A stretch of 42,973 bases of DNA from Fragilaria crotonensis (GCA_022925895.1 JAKSYS010000542.1:1-42973), one strand, 5' to 3'; shown: positions 11,090 to 21,824, numbered from the stretch's first letter. Numbers and translations: made by a program. The notes: generated by a model not told the origin, from the letters alone.

Positions 11090-11803
11090 GAAACAAAGAT
11101 ACCTTCTTCTTCGCAGCCATTGGAGCGTTTATCAAAGTCTAGTGGCGATCAACTGATCCCATTGTTCAAGCGCGGGGAATGTCATTATCCTGTAATGCTA
11201 GTGCCGTACGAATTTTCCAACAAAATGCTAAAATAAATAGCATGTAACAGTCAACCAGCCGTTTCGAAACCCACATTTTGCATCGTGGAGCGACCTCACA
11301 GAACATGGCGTCGAGTTTTGAACTTTATGGAATGTTTTCCCACTGTCTCTGACGACGGCAAAAGCCCTTATTTCAATGTTATCCAAGCGTGTCCTACATT
11401 ACTCCTACGAGTGCATCACTGTGCACGAGGCATGCACTAGTTCCTGGTTAAAGTGGTAACTTACTTTCACTCGGACTAGGTCGTCATGTAGTAAGGCATC
11501 TTACGTGCTACAAGTACCAGGTAGCATTTCACCGATCGCAGCGGATCTTGTCTCGTGTCACGTGTCCCAGCAAATAAAAACCAAGCGTACTGCGCCGGAA
11601 ACCGGCGGGTCTTGCCCAGCACTGGGTCCGGCGGACTTGATTGTCCATCATCAGATTGCTATTATTGTCGTGCTCAGGGTGGCAGCCATCTGGAAGGGGT
11701 CTGCACTGTGCGTCCATGGAGTGCTGTCACCGTCGATGTGTGACTCGACGCAAAGGAGAACATTCTGAAATACTGTAGTACTAATAGTCGTAGTACTGGT
11801 GAG
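11090..11803. other. Intergenic spacer between a hypothetical gene and the YR retrotransposon
   Basis: No convincing gene. It should contain the 3' UTR of the upstream gene; an AATAAA-like string occurs near 11232 (AAAATAAATAG). It ends at the left edge of the mobile element, where the A1 repeat begins with TTACAGATAAGACG. Confidence 0.5.
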
Positions 11804-12043
11804 TTACAGATAAGACGTAGGCCAAACTGCAGTAGGCGTACTAGCGCACATAGTACACTACACCATAGCCTACAGCCTTAGTTGCTACGTAGTCGGAGTA
11901 TGATGGACCAAGGACAGCCAGTAGTACCATACTACTGGCGGAAATTACTGTACCTGGATGGAGAATCGATCACTCACTTTTCTCATGAGTGATCGAATCG
12001 ATGGCAATGGTGATGTTACATCTGCCTAACCATTTTTCGCTAC
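11804..12043 (+). repeat. Split direct repeat A1 (left end of YR element)
   Basis: Matches A2 (20194-20438) along its length, from TTACAGATAAGACG to TTTTTCGCTAC. The two differ by a 7-bp tandem duplication in A2 (CCAAACG), a few substitutions, and small indels near 11934-11950. It contains a hairpin: CGATCACTCA (11967-11976) pairs with TGAGTGATCG (11986-11995). Confidence 0.93.
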
Positions 12044-12924
12044 AACTTAGAGCCGAGTAAAAACACAAATACGACACTACATTATAGCAATGTATGTGTC
12101 AATACAACAGTTGTACAACTATTACAGCAACAAACGCGATCCTGCGATCCTGCAATCGCCGCCGCCAAAAATCATCACGATAAAAAAATTACACATTACA
12201 AACGCATCAAGCGATGCTAACAAAACTAGCGATCAAGCGATCAACCAAACAACCCAATCTACAACTTCTGTAAACGAATACATTAGTCCGAGTAGTAGTG
12301 CAACAACAAATAAACATCATTGCAACTTCACAATGATGGCGCCACCATCATAAAACTCGAACAAACCGAGTCATGTACTCAAAAAGTTCTCTATCTGTAA
12401 AAGACATTTCAAACACACACCAACTGTACTAAATACGAGCAATCCAAACACGCAGACATCCAAGAACACTAAATAGCCAACGTGTAATTTATACATACAG
12501 GAGACCAATATATCCTACCCAACAAAAATAGTACAACGTACTACCATATACAGCTTAAGTACACTACTTAAATAGCGTACCTACACCTACAAACACAAAC
12601 GAAGTAGTACCCGAAATACAATGGAAAACTAAGACCACAATGACCGCAAAAACAAAACATTCAAAATCAAGAGATTTATCGTCTGTGTGACTAAATATAC
12701 ATGCACACCTATGATACCTGCCCCATTTCCAAACAACCCCAAACCCACTTCGAATCCAGTCCCAACGATACAGCAAACATTCTACCCTGCTTTATACACC
12801 AAAGTAATACTAGAAAGCAAAGCCATTCACACACCCATGTATAAAGTGAATTTATCGCACACAAAAAAAGCAATCTCAACAACCTCCCGTCTAAACTCCA
12901 AAGTGCAACAAACCTCTTTCAACC
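12044..12924 (+). other. Untranslated leader of the YR retrotransposon
   Basis: About 880 bp between A1 and the first gag ATG. It is strongly A/C-rich and G-poor on the plus strand (many ACAAAC, CCAAAC words) and has no convincing ORF. It probably holds the 5' leader of the element's RNA; the transcription start cannot be placed. Confidence 0.6.
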
Positions 12925-15434
12925 ATGTTGACAGTCGAAACCAACGTTCCTAACCCTGCAGCCGCAGAACCTACCCTCCGTGATCTAGCTCACCAAGCCG
13001 CCAGCGATGCGAAGCTCAACAGTTTCGCTCATGCTTACGAACCCGATCCATCCAAGGCTCTCCGCGTTGCAACAACTCTTTCCAAAGACTTCCCAGCGGA
13101 TACCCGTCTCGCTAACCTCTGCGACAGCGGACTAGTCAACCAAATGGCCTTCCTCATGGACGTCCCAAACGGACCAGCTACGCTAGCTATTCTCTCCTGT
13201 CCTTTCCCAACCGCAAAGGAACCGAAGCCGTCTTCGCCGGCTCTCTTGGCGACGCCATGGATGTAATCTGCCCTGTCACCATCCGCATGCGAGACGTCAA
13301 AGGCCAGTGTATCACCATCGCACCTATGACGAGCCTTCCAACCCTCCTCAGCATGGCAATCTCTGCATCCGACCCATTGAACGAAGAAGGTCCCGATCCC
13401 GAGGAAGGAACCGTCGCAGATCCTCCAGGACCAGACCGCCTTGGCATCGAAATCAGTGACCCAACTGACACTCCATGCATCACCCTGATCCCCAAAATCT
13501 TCCCACTCACAGGAGGATACAGCATTCCAACAGCTAACATCATCGATGTTACAACCACCGATACAATCCGAAACCTCCCAGGCTCGCCAAACCTCGACGA
13601 ATTCCATCTTTGGTATGAATCTATGAGGTACGGAGTAGTGAACCTCAAAAACTACTCCATCCAAGCACGAGATACACTCTTCACGTACACCCAACTCGAC
13701 GCAACTCCCTTCACACCGGAAACCAACCTCGTCAGCCGCTTTACAGTCGTAGTCAACTTCTTGACTCCAAACGACCCATTGTATCGCAAAGTCACAAGCG
13801 CCGTCCTCGCAACCAAAGAAAACGCATACGTCACGTACGGAAGCAAACTCACTCGTCGAATTGCATTCACAACCCCGCCAAAAGCACCAGAACGAATCAA
13901 CGCAAGTGCAACACACATCACTCCAACCGATAATGTCGAAGCAATCCTGCTCAACCTCACATCGGCAATCACCGATAATTCGTCCAAAGCAATGACGAGC
14001 ACAGAACGTGAGCACGAGAGCGAAGCAAAGGAAAATCAAGCTTTCTACGAGATCCTCTTCGCGAGTATTATCGAAACAACAAACGATGATGGAACAACAA
14101 CGAAAACGTTCAAAAAAGCCGCCCTCGACAGCGTCTTCATTCAAGTTCTGAAGGCAAATAAAAACAGCAAGGCAACCAAACTTCTCCAAACAGCAATTGA
14201 AGCAGTCGCATCCGAAATGAACTTCAAAGACAACCGCTTCGCTTCAGCAAGCGACTTGAAAGCAGAACTGTTCGACCAACCACTCACAGCCGCAATCAGG
14301 ACAGCAACATGGGCGCATCAGCACACAGTTCTCCATCCCGAAGGTATCAAAACACATTTCGCATTTCATCATCTCGCACCAGCAAGAACATGGACTGCAG
14401 AATACAAGACTCGAATGGAAGGAGCCATTAAAGTCATCCAACAAGAGCAAGTCGAAGAAGCAAGCTCCCGAACTAACGCCAAATCAACCGAACTGTACCA
14501 CTTCGGCAAGATGGGAGGCATCAACGACATCAACACAAGTATCGGCAACTTCTATTGCCTCATGAATACCATCATCGTCATGGACACAGCCCATCCACCA
14601 ACGGTATGGACCGAAATTGTTGAATTTGACAAGGTCATGCGAACAACCGAAGGACGTCGCTGGTTCGAATGCACCGCAATGCAAAGAGCTCATGTTTAAT
14701 GTGTTCCAAGAAATCACATCAACAATTGCAGGTTTCGTCGCAGTCGCCCGCCGCCAAGGATATCGAAACGCCGTATCGACAGGAACAATTTCACCAGAAA
14801 TCTTCAAGCACCCACAAATGCAAGGAACCCAACTCCGCCAAAATCTCCAAAGCACAATCTTGACGATGACGGCAGGACCATACAAAGAAGCATCTTTTGT
14901 TTTCAAGCAATTTCAACCACCAGAAGCAGCAAAGAAACGCCAAGCCCAAGGAGAAGCAGCAGGCGAATCACCAACGAACCGAACGAGAACTACCGGAACC
15001 ACGCCTACCAACACCAATCGTATCCCCCGCAACCCCACAACAGGAAACACCCCAAACGCTAGCAACTTGCTGGACAACATTGCACAGCCAACCGCAGCGC
15101 AAGGAAAACAATCCTTAAACAGCTGGCCACCGATTCCTCTGCAAAGCTACTCCATCCTGGGCCAATATTCCCTCATCCATCGAGACCAAACAAGTTCACT
15201 TTAATGTGCTGTCGCAGCGCATACGAAGGTAAAACATGCACGTACCCAACGTGCAACTTCTTCCATTTCCCGAACAATCTCAACAATTCAGTCAGCAACG
15301 ACATCAAAGCAAAGATGGTTACGTGGGTTCAATCCCAAGCAGCAGTTGAATGGACGCCCGAAGCCGCAGCATGGGCAACACCAGCAGGTAACTCCTCGTC
15401 AAACCAATCGTCCACAACAAACTCAACCGCATAA
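12925..15434 (+). pseudogene. gag-like ORF1 of the YR element, CCCH zinc finger, frameshifted
   Basis: Starts at ATG 12925 (ACCATGT). Read in order it passes through three frame changes: near 13190-13260 (the second frame reads FPNRKGTEAVFAGSLGDAMD), near 14690 (ECTAMQRAH to NVFQEITSTIAGF), and near 15150-15200. The central 480-codon ORF (13257-14699) is the largest piece and is rich in Thr, Asn and Ala. The C-terminus at 15207-15266 carries C-x8-C-x4-C-x3-H (CRSAYEGKTCTYPTCNFFH), a CCCH-type zinc finger, where a retroviral gag would have CCHC. It ends at TAA 15432-15434. Function as nucleocapsid is inferred from position before RT and from the finger. Confidence 0.65.
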
Positions 15435-15900
15435 AGTGCCATAAATAAAATCCATTCAAAATCACTCACGAAGTCAATTCATTTATCGCACTGTAGAACC
15501 ACTCCTGCTGCCTAGTTTCCAATTAGCAACGCCGGTCACTACACACATCCGAATGCCACTCACAGCAATGTCCACCAAGCCAAAGTATTATCACAAGATA
15601 GCACAAAGTGACAAAAACCCACAGCCGACAAGACAAGAACAAGACAAAGAGCAGTACCGCACGGCACAGAAAACAAGTCATCACAAAATCACACAACGAA
15701 AACTCAGACTTACCGCCTGTGATGTCAGAATGTACGAAAGTTCCAAGCAATAATGGAACGAACAAAGCGAGTCAAAAGGCAATACCAGCAATGAAAGCAT
15801 CCTCAAGCAAAAACAGCAGGCAACATGGCTCGCACCAGGCAAACTTACAACGCAACGGCTCGAGCATTTCGTTGCGACAATCTGCCAACAAGTGTCAAGT
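15435..15900 (+). other. gag-pol spacer in the YR element
   Basis: No single frame is convincing from the gag stop to about 15900. Short open stretches exist (15553-15753) but overlap in several frames. It may encode the divergent N-terminus of pol, split by indels, or be a non-coding gap with a separate pol start. Confidence 0.45.
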
Positions 15901-17562
15901 TCAACTCGACCAACCATTCGGTAAGGACTCATTACAACAATCGTTTTACTCTGCAAAATCATTGTGTCACATTTTATTGCCGCTCCTGAAAAGCGGCTTC
16001 TTGTCATGTCGGGCAACAAAGCCCTCGAAAAGCATCGTATCGGGTACGACAACTTCAGCAACTTCGAAAAAGTATGTCCCACTGGATTTTCGAAGCCTGC
16101 AAGGTTACCAACAAGGCTGGGAGGAGACGGCAACAATAAGAGACGACTGGAAAGCGATGACATCAGCATGTGCCCTCCATTTTAATGGAGACATAGCAAC
16201 AGTCGTTCGTTTCATTGGCGGACCACACGTGCACCAACACATCAACACCCCGAAGTACTCGCGAAACTCAAACCAGTACTCACGAAAGATGTGTACGATG
16301 ACGTTGACAGGATCCTAACAACAGGGCGCCAGCATACTGCAACGCGGAAGCGACAAATGAAAACTTCAATGCATATCTGAATTATGGGAACCACAAGTCA
16401 GCAAGGAAAACCCAGACGCATTCAGAAGCACCATCGTGAAGCAAAGCAAACGAGGCCTTACCTTAATTATGGACCCGGCGCTCGTCCATTTCACGCTCAA
16501 TACCCACCTGACACCGCAAGGCCTCGTCGACATACTGCACCACAGGCGAAAGCCACGACCAGTATCGGATAGCAGTTTCAGGCCTTGGGCAGGAGCACAC
16601 TCAATAAACGACTGGACCAGCAAAGTAAACGAACCACCGCTTCATTTCGCCGATTCGTTCCAACAATTCTGCATTTGGCACTGGAACCTAGCGATCTCAT
16701 ACCCAAAGAACGATCGACACACAGGCGACGACGATGTTCAATGCGCATTCCCTCGGATCAAATACAACCCGAATTTAGTCGCAATGCACAGTGCAATCTC
16801 GCATGACACACTCATCATGCACACAGGATTAACGTTTGGCGACAACACAAGCCCATCCAACTGGGAACCAATCGCACGCGCCCGACAACAACTTGCACAA
16901 AAACTGTGGCACGACCCCGACATTGTCAACCGCGCAGCCAAATACATGCCACCAATTTCATTTGCGCAACCAGCGACAGAAGCAGAAAGAACAACTTTCG
17001 CAATCGCAATACCCGACTCAAAAAATCGAGGAGTTTTCGACAAATACGGAAACAGGCAAGCACCCCGATATAATCATCACGTCGATGATAACATGTATGG
17101 AGATATATCGGAACTCATGCCCAGAGCAGCAGCAGCAAGCATCATTAGCCTGTATGAAATCCTGGGGTACCCTGACGGCAGATTTCCGACCCAATTTCCT
17201 GGGAAAAATTTGGATCAGCATATGGTCACACACGCCGGGTCGTTGGATGGGAGTTCAACACGAGAACACTCACATACACATTACCAGAGGACAAGAGAAA
17301 CTCACTCACAGAAATGCTCGCATCATGGATAACCAAAGACACATGCACCATTATTGAAGCAGCAACTTTACATGGAACCCTCGCAGACGCATCGCGAGCG
17401 AACCGCCAAGGTCGAACCCTTTTCTTCGGATTCCAAAACGCCCTGAGACGAGCCATCCAAACCCGATTCCATCAAGTCCGAGGCTATATCAGTCGTCAAG
17501 GGAAAACCAAAAATACAAATCTGAACTGCCCAAACACTTGCACCATCGTATCGACGCCATGA
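15901..17562 (+). pseudogene. Reverse transcriptase of the YR element (frameshifted)
   Basis: The upstream part reads in changing frames: EKHRIGYDNFSNFEKV near 16030, HFNGDIATVVRFIGGPHV near 16185, KDVYDDVDRIL near 16290, and NAEATNENFNAYLNYG near 16340. The main ORF 16436-17332 has RT landmarks in order: RPVSDSSFRP, DDVQCAFPRIKYNP (first catalytic Asp, codon near 16730), FGDNTSPSNWEPIARA (SSPG-type motif), and HVDDNMYGD at about 17078 (YxDD equivalent). The frame then changes near 17230 to GWEFNTRTLTYTLPEDKR, the thumb-like segment found in DIRS-group RTs, ending at 17562. The order RT then RNase H then YR fits the DIRS order. As written it cannot give one protein. Confidence 0.8.
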
Positions 17563-18368
17563 TCGCAAGAGATATGGCAGCTCTACTCTGGTCGCAAAAA
17601 GTCAAAATCCCACTCACGCAATCCGTACTATGCGAACTCACTCATATCCATAGTCTCATTGCGACCCAACCTACAAATGGGAAATGCAAATTGGACATGT
17701 CATCCCGAGACCCTCAATTCACGAGTTTCGGAGACGCATGTCTGACAGCCGGCGGAGCATTTTGTGACGAACTTGAATTTTGGTTCGAAGTACACTGGTC
17801 AACCAAAACCAAACAAGCCATCGCAGCAAAAACCCTCCATATCAATGTCATGGAGTTCACAATCGTCATCCTCCAACTCGCAGCAGTCGTTACAACCCTG
17901 GAAGAAAACCAACTCCAACCTTCCCTCGCAACAAAATTCCCTCGCGGAATCCCAGCGTTAGCAAAACTGCTTATCCGCACAGACAACAGCCCTTCTCAAA
18001 ATTGGGCCCATAAAGTCTCATCGCGTTCGGAAAAAGGCCAACAACTGGTCCATTTGTACGCAGCCCTCTTAGAACGCACCTCAATCGCAGTCGCTTGTAA
18101 CCACATCAAAGGGGAAAACAATTCCCTGGCAGATTTTATTTCACGCCCACCAACTCACATACCGTCTCTGGCCTGGCGCCACCAACAGATATTCGAGAAG
18201 GCGCCGAAACTCGCATCCTATCGCTATTTCCGCCCTCATCCAGAACTTTTATCCAACCTGGAGTCCAGGCTGTTCAGCGAGCAATGGAACGCAACCACAA
18301 CTCTGCCAAGACAGCTCGGACAATTCGAAGTCGCCGCATCCATTACTTCATCTTTTGTCACACTCTGA
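17538..18368 (+). CDS. RNase H domain of the YR element
   Basis: An open frame of 276 codons with an RNase H pattern: D66 in FTSFGDACLTAGGAFC, E106 in INVMEFTIVI, D149 in LLIRTDNSPSQNW, and D199 in NNSLADFISR. This D-E-D-D spacing and the text around the third and fourth residues are typical of DIRS/Ngaro RNase H. It overlaps the preceding RT frame by 25 nt and the YR frame by 85 nt. In an intact element it would be fused to RT; here a frame change separates them. It degrades the RNA of RNA-DNA hybrids during reverse transcription. Confidence 0.82.
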   Translation: MHHRIDAMIARDMAALLWSQKVKIPLTQSVLCELTHIHSLIATQPTNGKCKLDMSSRDPQFTSFGDACLTAGGAFCDELEFWFEVHWSTKTKQAIAAKTLHINVMEFTIVILQLAAVVTTLEENQLQPSLATKFPRGIPALAKLLIRTDNSPSQNWAHKVSSRSEKGQQLVHLYAALLERTSIAVACNHIKGENNSLADFISRPPTHIPSLAWRHQQIFEKAPKLASYRYFRPHPELLSNLESRLFSEQWNATTTLPRQLGQFEVAASITSSFVTL

Positions 18369-19414
18369 ACTTAGATGATGACTGGACCCTTGCAAATCAA
18401 CCACAAGAGCGCGCCAACTACCAACTCGCTTTGTACGCTACACACCTCGCAACAGGCTCATCGCTCCATTGTAAGTCGCTAAAAGCAAGCACAATCGCAA
18501 GTTACTTACTCGACGTTGCAAAATTTCTCGGACGATACCGAGACGTTGACCCCAGATTTCGATCAACAGCTGATACGCGATTGGCACCAGCCATAGCAAA
18601 AGTCCTCGACGAACAAAAACGATGGGAGTCAGTCCCTAACAGACGCGAGCCATTTACCCTCGAAATGCACAAGTATATCGCACAATCCGCAGCAACCCAA
18701 GCGGATGATTGTTGTATCGAAGCTGCCCTCGCAAACTGGACCCTGTGCAATCTATACGCCGGATGCAGAGGCATTGAATGGATGCAAACAAACTCAACAA
18801 ACCAACTAATCCATTCGCACCACCTCAACCGGTTCGGGAACGCGTACGCATTCACCCTGCGCGACGTCAATGTACAACAGCATCCAACCAACTACTAACC
18901 ATACACGACGCTTTGAAAACCCAAACGCCGTCGGCTGTATCCGCCTGCGATTTGAAGAGCAAAAAACGGTGAGAATGGAGAAAAAACTTTTTGTCCGCAA
19001 CACTAAAAATCCTGCAATCTGCTTCGTAACCAACTTCATGCAAATCCTGAAGCGCCATGCAGAACTCACCAATAAACACCCAAACCTGCCATTGAGTATA
19101 TATCGCCACAGTAATGGCAGTATCTACAACATCACGTCTGCAGACGTCGAAACCGTATACGCAACACCGCATCCAAACTTTTCAACCTTGACCCCATCGC
19201 CAACCGAGCAGAACTGCAAATGTGGTCAAGTCATTCATTGCGCGTTGGCGCATGTACCACACTATATGCAATGGGTTTCCATGAAATGGAAATAAAACAT
19301 TTATTGCGATGGAAGTCAAACGCATTCATGACTTACCTTCGTAATCTCGCCGTCACATCTCGCCGACATAACGAAGCCCTTAACGATGCTAGCTGCATCC
19401 CAAACTTCCTATAA
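18284..19414 (+). pseudogene. Tyrosine recombinase of the YR element (frameshifted)
   Basis: Three consecutive frames together show the recombinase. The first (18284-18898) has a helical N-terminal core-binding-like part (LKASTIASYLLDVAKFLGRY) and box I LYAGCRGIEW with the catalytic Arg. The middle frame runs from about 18900 to 19170. The last (19220-19414) has box II HSLRVGACTTLYAMGF (H-x-x-R, His near 19232) and LLRWKSNAFMTYLRN with the nucleophilic Tyr near 19334. The R...HxxR...Y set is complete. In DIRS-group elements this enzyme inserts a circular DNA intermediate. Two frame changes (near 18890 and 19175) disrupt it as written. Confidence 0.82.
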
Positions 19415-19950
19415 TCAAAATAGCACCCTTATCCCAACCAATCTCCCACACCCCGAGGTATCATATAAATGCAAACGCAAAATCCATACTAAAACGCAAT
19501 ACTACCAACACTAAAGTAGTCAAGTATGGCAACAATCCCAATGCAACAACTAAAACCAAACGACACCAAAAAGGCTCGCCTCGCTACGCTCGCAACACCG
19601 AACCTCTCTTCAAGGTACCACATATTCGTGCATGCTACCTCACGGTACTCAGCGTAGTAACGCGTAAGCCCATTACTCACAAACGCAAGCGCAACGAAGT
19701 AAACGAATTTAAAATTTTGCTCGCAACGCAGTATCGACACTATGACATATGCCGATATGCCCACACGGCATCAGTCTAATGTACAAGAAAAGTCATAGTG
19801 ACACCTACGCAGCCACCCCAAAATACATTCCATTAAATGTTTTTTCTTTTTCTTTTTTTCGAGTGCACCGGCTTTAACGTCTGCATCCGATCGATACGGC
19901 ACCCACCACTGCCACCTCTGCGAGGTGACAGCGTCAGCAGACGACACGGG
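19415..19950 (+). other. 3' non-coding part of the YR element interior
   Basis: Between the recombinase stop and B1. It is A/C-rich as far as about 19850, followed by a pyrimidine run (TTTTTTCTTTTTCTTTTTTTC, 19838-19860) and a GC-richer stretch leading into B1. No gene is supported; a minus-strand ORF (19489-19764) lacks coding features. Confidence 0.5.
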
Positions 19951-20193
19951 ACAGGCATGTGCTAGTGAAAGCCATCCAGGAGCCGTTTGACTCCTAGGAT
20001 TACACTAACGTCATAACCACTGCGTTTTTAGCCCACTACAACGCCTGTAGAGACCTAGCCATACTAGAGTCAACCTACAGACAAGTAGCGTGCAAATCAG
20101 TAATCGCAGTTACTACGACATTCACAACGCACACTAGCCGTATCGCCGGAAGCTGTGAAAAGCCGAGGCGACATCTGGGAATCCAGTGGATTC
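19951..20193 (+). repeat. Split direct repeat B1
   Basis: A 243-bp repeat from ACAGGCATGTGCTAG to CCAGTGGATTC. By eye it is identical to B2 (20454-20696). It abuts A2 directly at 20193|20194. Confidence 0.93.
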
Positions 20194-20438
20194 TTACAGA
20201 TAAGACGTAGGCCAAACGCCAAACTGCAGTAGGCGTACTAGCGCACATAGTACACTACACCATAGCCTACAGCCTTAGTTGCTACGTAGTCGGATTATGA
20301 TGGACCAAGGACAGCCAGTAGTACCATACTACCGGGAAATACTATACCTGGATGGAGAATCGATCACTCACTTTTCTCATGAGTGATCGAATCGATGGCA
20401 ATGGTGATGTTACATCTGCCTAACCATTTTTTCGCTAC
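20194..20438 (+). repeat. Split direct repeat A2
   Basis: Second copy of A1, 245 bp, starting TTACAGATAAGACG and ending TTCGCTAC. It carries a short tandem duplication (GCCAAACGCCAAAC) absent from A1, and keeps the CGATCACTCA/TGAGTGATCG hairpin. Confidence 0.93.
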
Positions 20439-20453
20439 CCCACCCGCCATCCC

Positions 20454-20696
20454 ACAGGCATGTGCTAGTGAAAGCCATCCAGGAGCCGTTTGACTCCTAG
20501 GATTACACTAACGTCATAACCACTGCGTTTTTAGCCCACTACAACGCCTGTAGAGACCTAGCCATACTAGAGTCAACCTACAGACAAGTAGCGTGCAAAT
20601 CAGTAATCGCAGTTACTACGACATTCACAACGCACACTAGCCGTATCGCCGGAAGCTGTGAAAAGCCGAGGCGACATCTGGGAATCCAGTGGATTC
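20454..20696 (+). repeat. Split direct repeat B2 (right end of YR element)
   Basis: Second copy of B1, 243 bp, preceded by a 15-bp linker CCCACCCGCCATCCC after A2. The copies stop matching after GGATTC at 20696, which sets the right end of the element. Confidence 0.93.
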
Positions 20697-20943
20697 CTCA
20701 GAGGCTCAGAGTACAAGGTATCATACTTGTACGAAAGTACCGGTACAAGGTCCGATCAGGTTATCTGGATTACGTACTGTACTACCACCAGTAGAACAAG
20801 GTGGTATCATATCACAGGCACCGGTACGAAGAGATCCTCTAAAGCATTTTACCACTGTGTCAGTTACACACTGTATGTACTTGCACACATGTACTCGTAC
20901 TCTCTTTCCGCACGTCGAGTCTCGTCAATACAAAACAAGCGGC

Positions 20944-21824
20944 ATGACGGGAGAAGCAGAGCCTAATCCCTCCGAGATGGATCCGTCCAAGTTTGAAGAG
21001 CTCATGAAGGAGCGGACAAGAGTGAGTATGGTAGAGGAGATGTATTGCGAACGAAAGGTGGAGGAAGAATAAATTTTGCGTGATGGTTGTCGACCGACGT
21101 CTCACGATTGTTGTTCCTTTCCGTGCATGTCCAATTATCATGACAAATCTTATAGCTACGCAGGGAGAAGGAGAACATTTCTGTTGCTCAATTGAATGTC
21201 AAGATCAATAAAGTAGAAGAAGCATTGACAGCAGAGGTGAAGAGGCGGGTGGATGCTACTCATGCGTTGGAGAACAAGGCGAAACAAATGGCGGACGATG
21301 TGGAGGCTAGACTCGCCAAGAGGTTGGAGGAACAAACCGAGATAATCAATGGCCGCATGAAGGAGCTGGAAGCGCGTGTTAATGCTCTCGAGTCGGCATT
21401 CGATAAAGATGCCAAACAACAACGCGTCAGTATTCAAAAGCGCGGCTCGGAATTAAAGGCACAGTTGCAGGAGCTCACCCGAGACTTGGAACAGGAAAAG
21501 AAAGCTAGATTGGTACGAGAGGGTCGCTTCTTGCAACAAATGGAATCGCATGCCAAAGATTTAGAAGAAAAGTGGCGGCGCGAGCAAGAGGATCGTATCA
21601 CTCAAGTTGGAAACTTGACCACGCTGCTACAATCGCAGGAGCAAGAACGGTCGATGCAACAGCGCGTGTGGCAAAATCAAGTGACGGCTGAATTGGCAGC
21701 GCTGCAGCAGGACCTCGCGACTGAGGTGCGAGAACGAGAGGCGGAAGATGAAGCCGTGGTCGCCGCCTTGCATGCCTATACGCAACAACTGCAGCATTCG
21801 TTATCGATTTTGAATGGAGAGTAG
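20944..21824 (+). CDS. SF-assemblin-like coiled-coil protein, two exons
   Basis: Exon 1 is 20944-21021, starting MTGEAEPNPSEMDPSK. The intron 21022-21155 starts GTGAGTATG and ends CTTATAG. Exon 2 is 21156-21824. The splice keeps phase 0 and joins KERTR to LRREKENISVAQL, giving 248 residues. INKVEEALTAEVKRRVDATHAL, then long heptad-rich Glu/Lys/Arg/Gln segments to the C-terminus, match the SF-assemblin/beta-giardin family. These proteins build striated root fibres linked to basal bodies, or division fibres in algae and apicomplexans. Stopping at 21067 without splicing would give only a 41-residue peptide. The YR element ends just 247 bp upstream of the start codon. A role in cell division or centriole-like structures is inferred from family knowledge. 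Confidence 0.85.

Larger units (their letters stand above)
11804..20696 (+). mobile_element. Tyrosine-recombinase retrotransposon with split direct repeats (Ngaro/PAT-like, DIRS order)
   Basis: The order is A1 (11804-12043), a coding interior with gag, reverse transcriptase, RNase H and tyrosine recombinase, then B1 (19951-20193), A2 (20194-20438), a 15-bp linker, and B2 (20454-20696). This A1...B1A2B2 arrangement is the split-direct-repeat architecture known for PAT and Ngaro elements. No DDE integrase or aspartic protease is seen, and no adenine methyltransferase domain was recognised. No target-site duplication is apparent (left flank GGTGAG, right flank CTCAGA), as expected for YR insertion. 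The interior is A/C-rich on the plus strand and contains several frameshifts. Total length 8893 bp. Ngaro versus PAT assignment needs a phylogeny. Confidence 0.9.

Noticed and set aside
13035-14189. 384-codon minus-strand ORF
   Set aside because: It is antisense to the gag-like frame, and its Cys/Trp/Phe-rich text is what A/C-rich coding DNA gives on the reverse strand. No motif is present.
12925-15434. Programmed ribosomal frameshifting in the retroelement
   Set aside because: There are three or more frame changes within one ORF and more in RT and YR, not a single gag-pol junction, and no consistent slippery site was found. Decay or sequence error explains it better.
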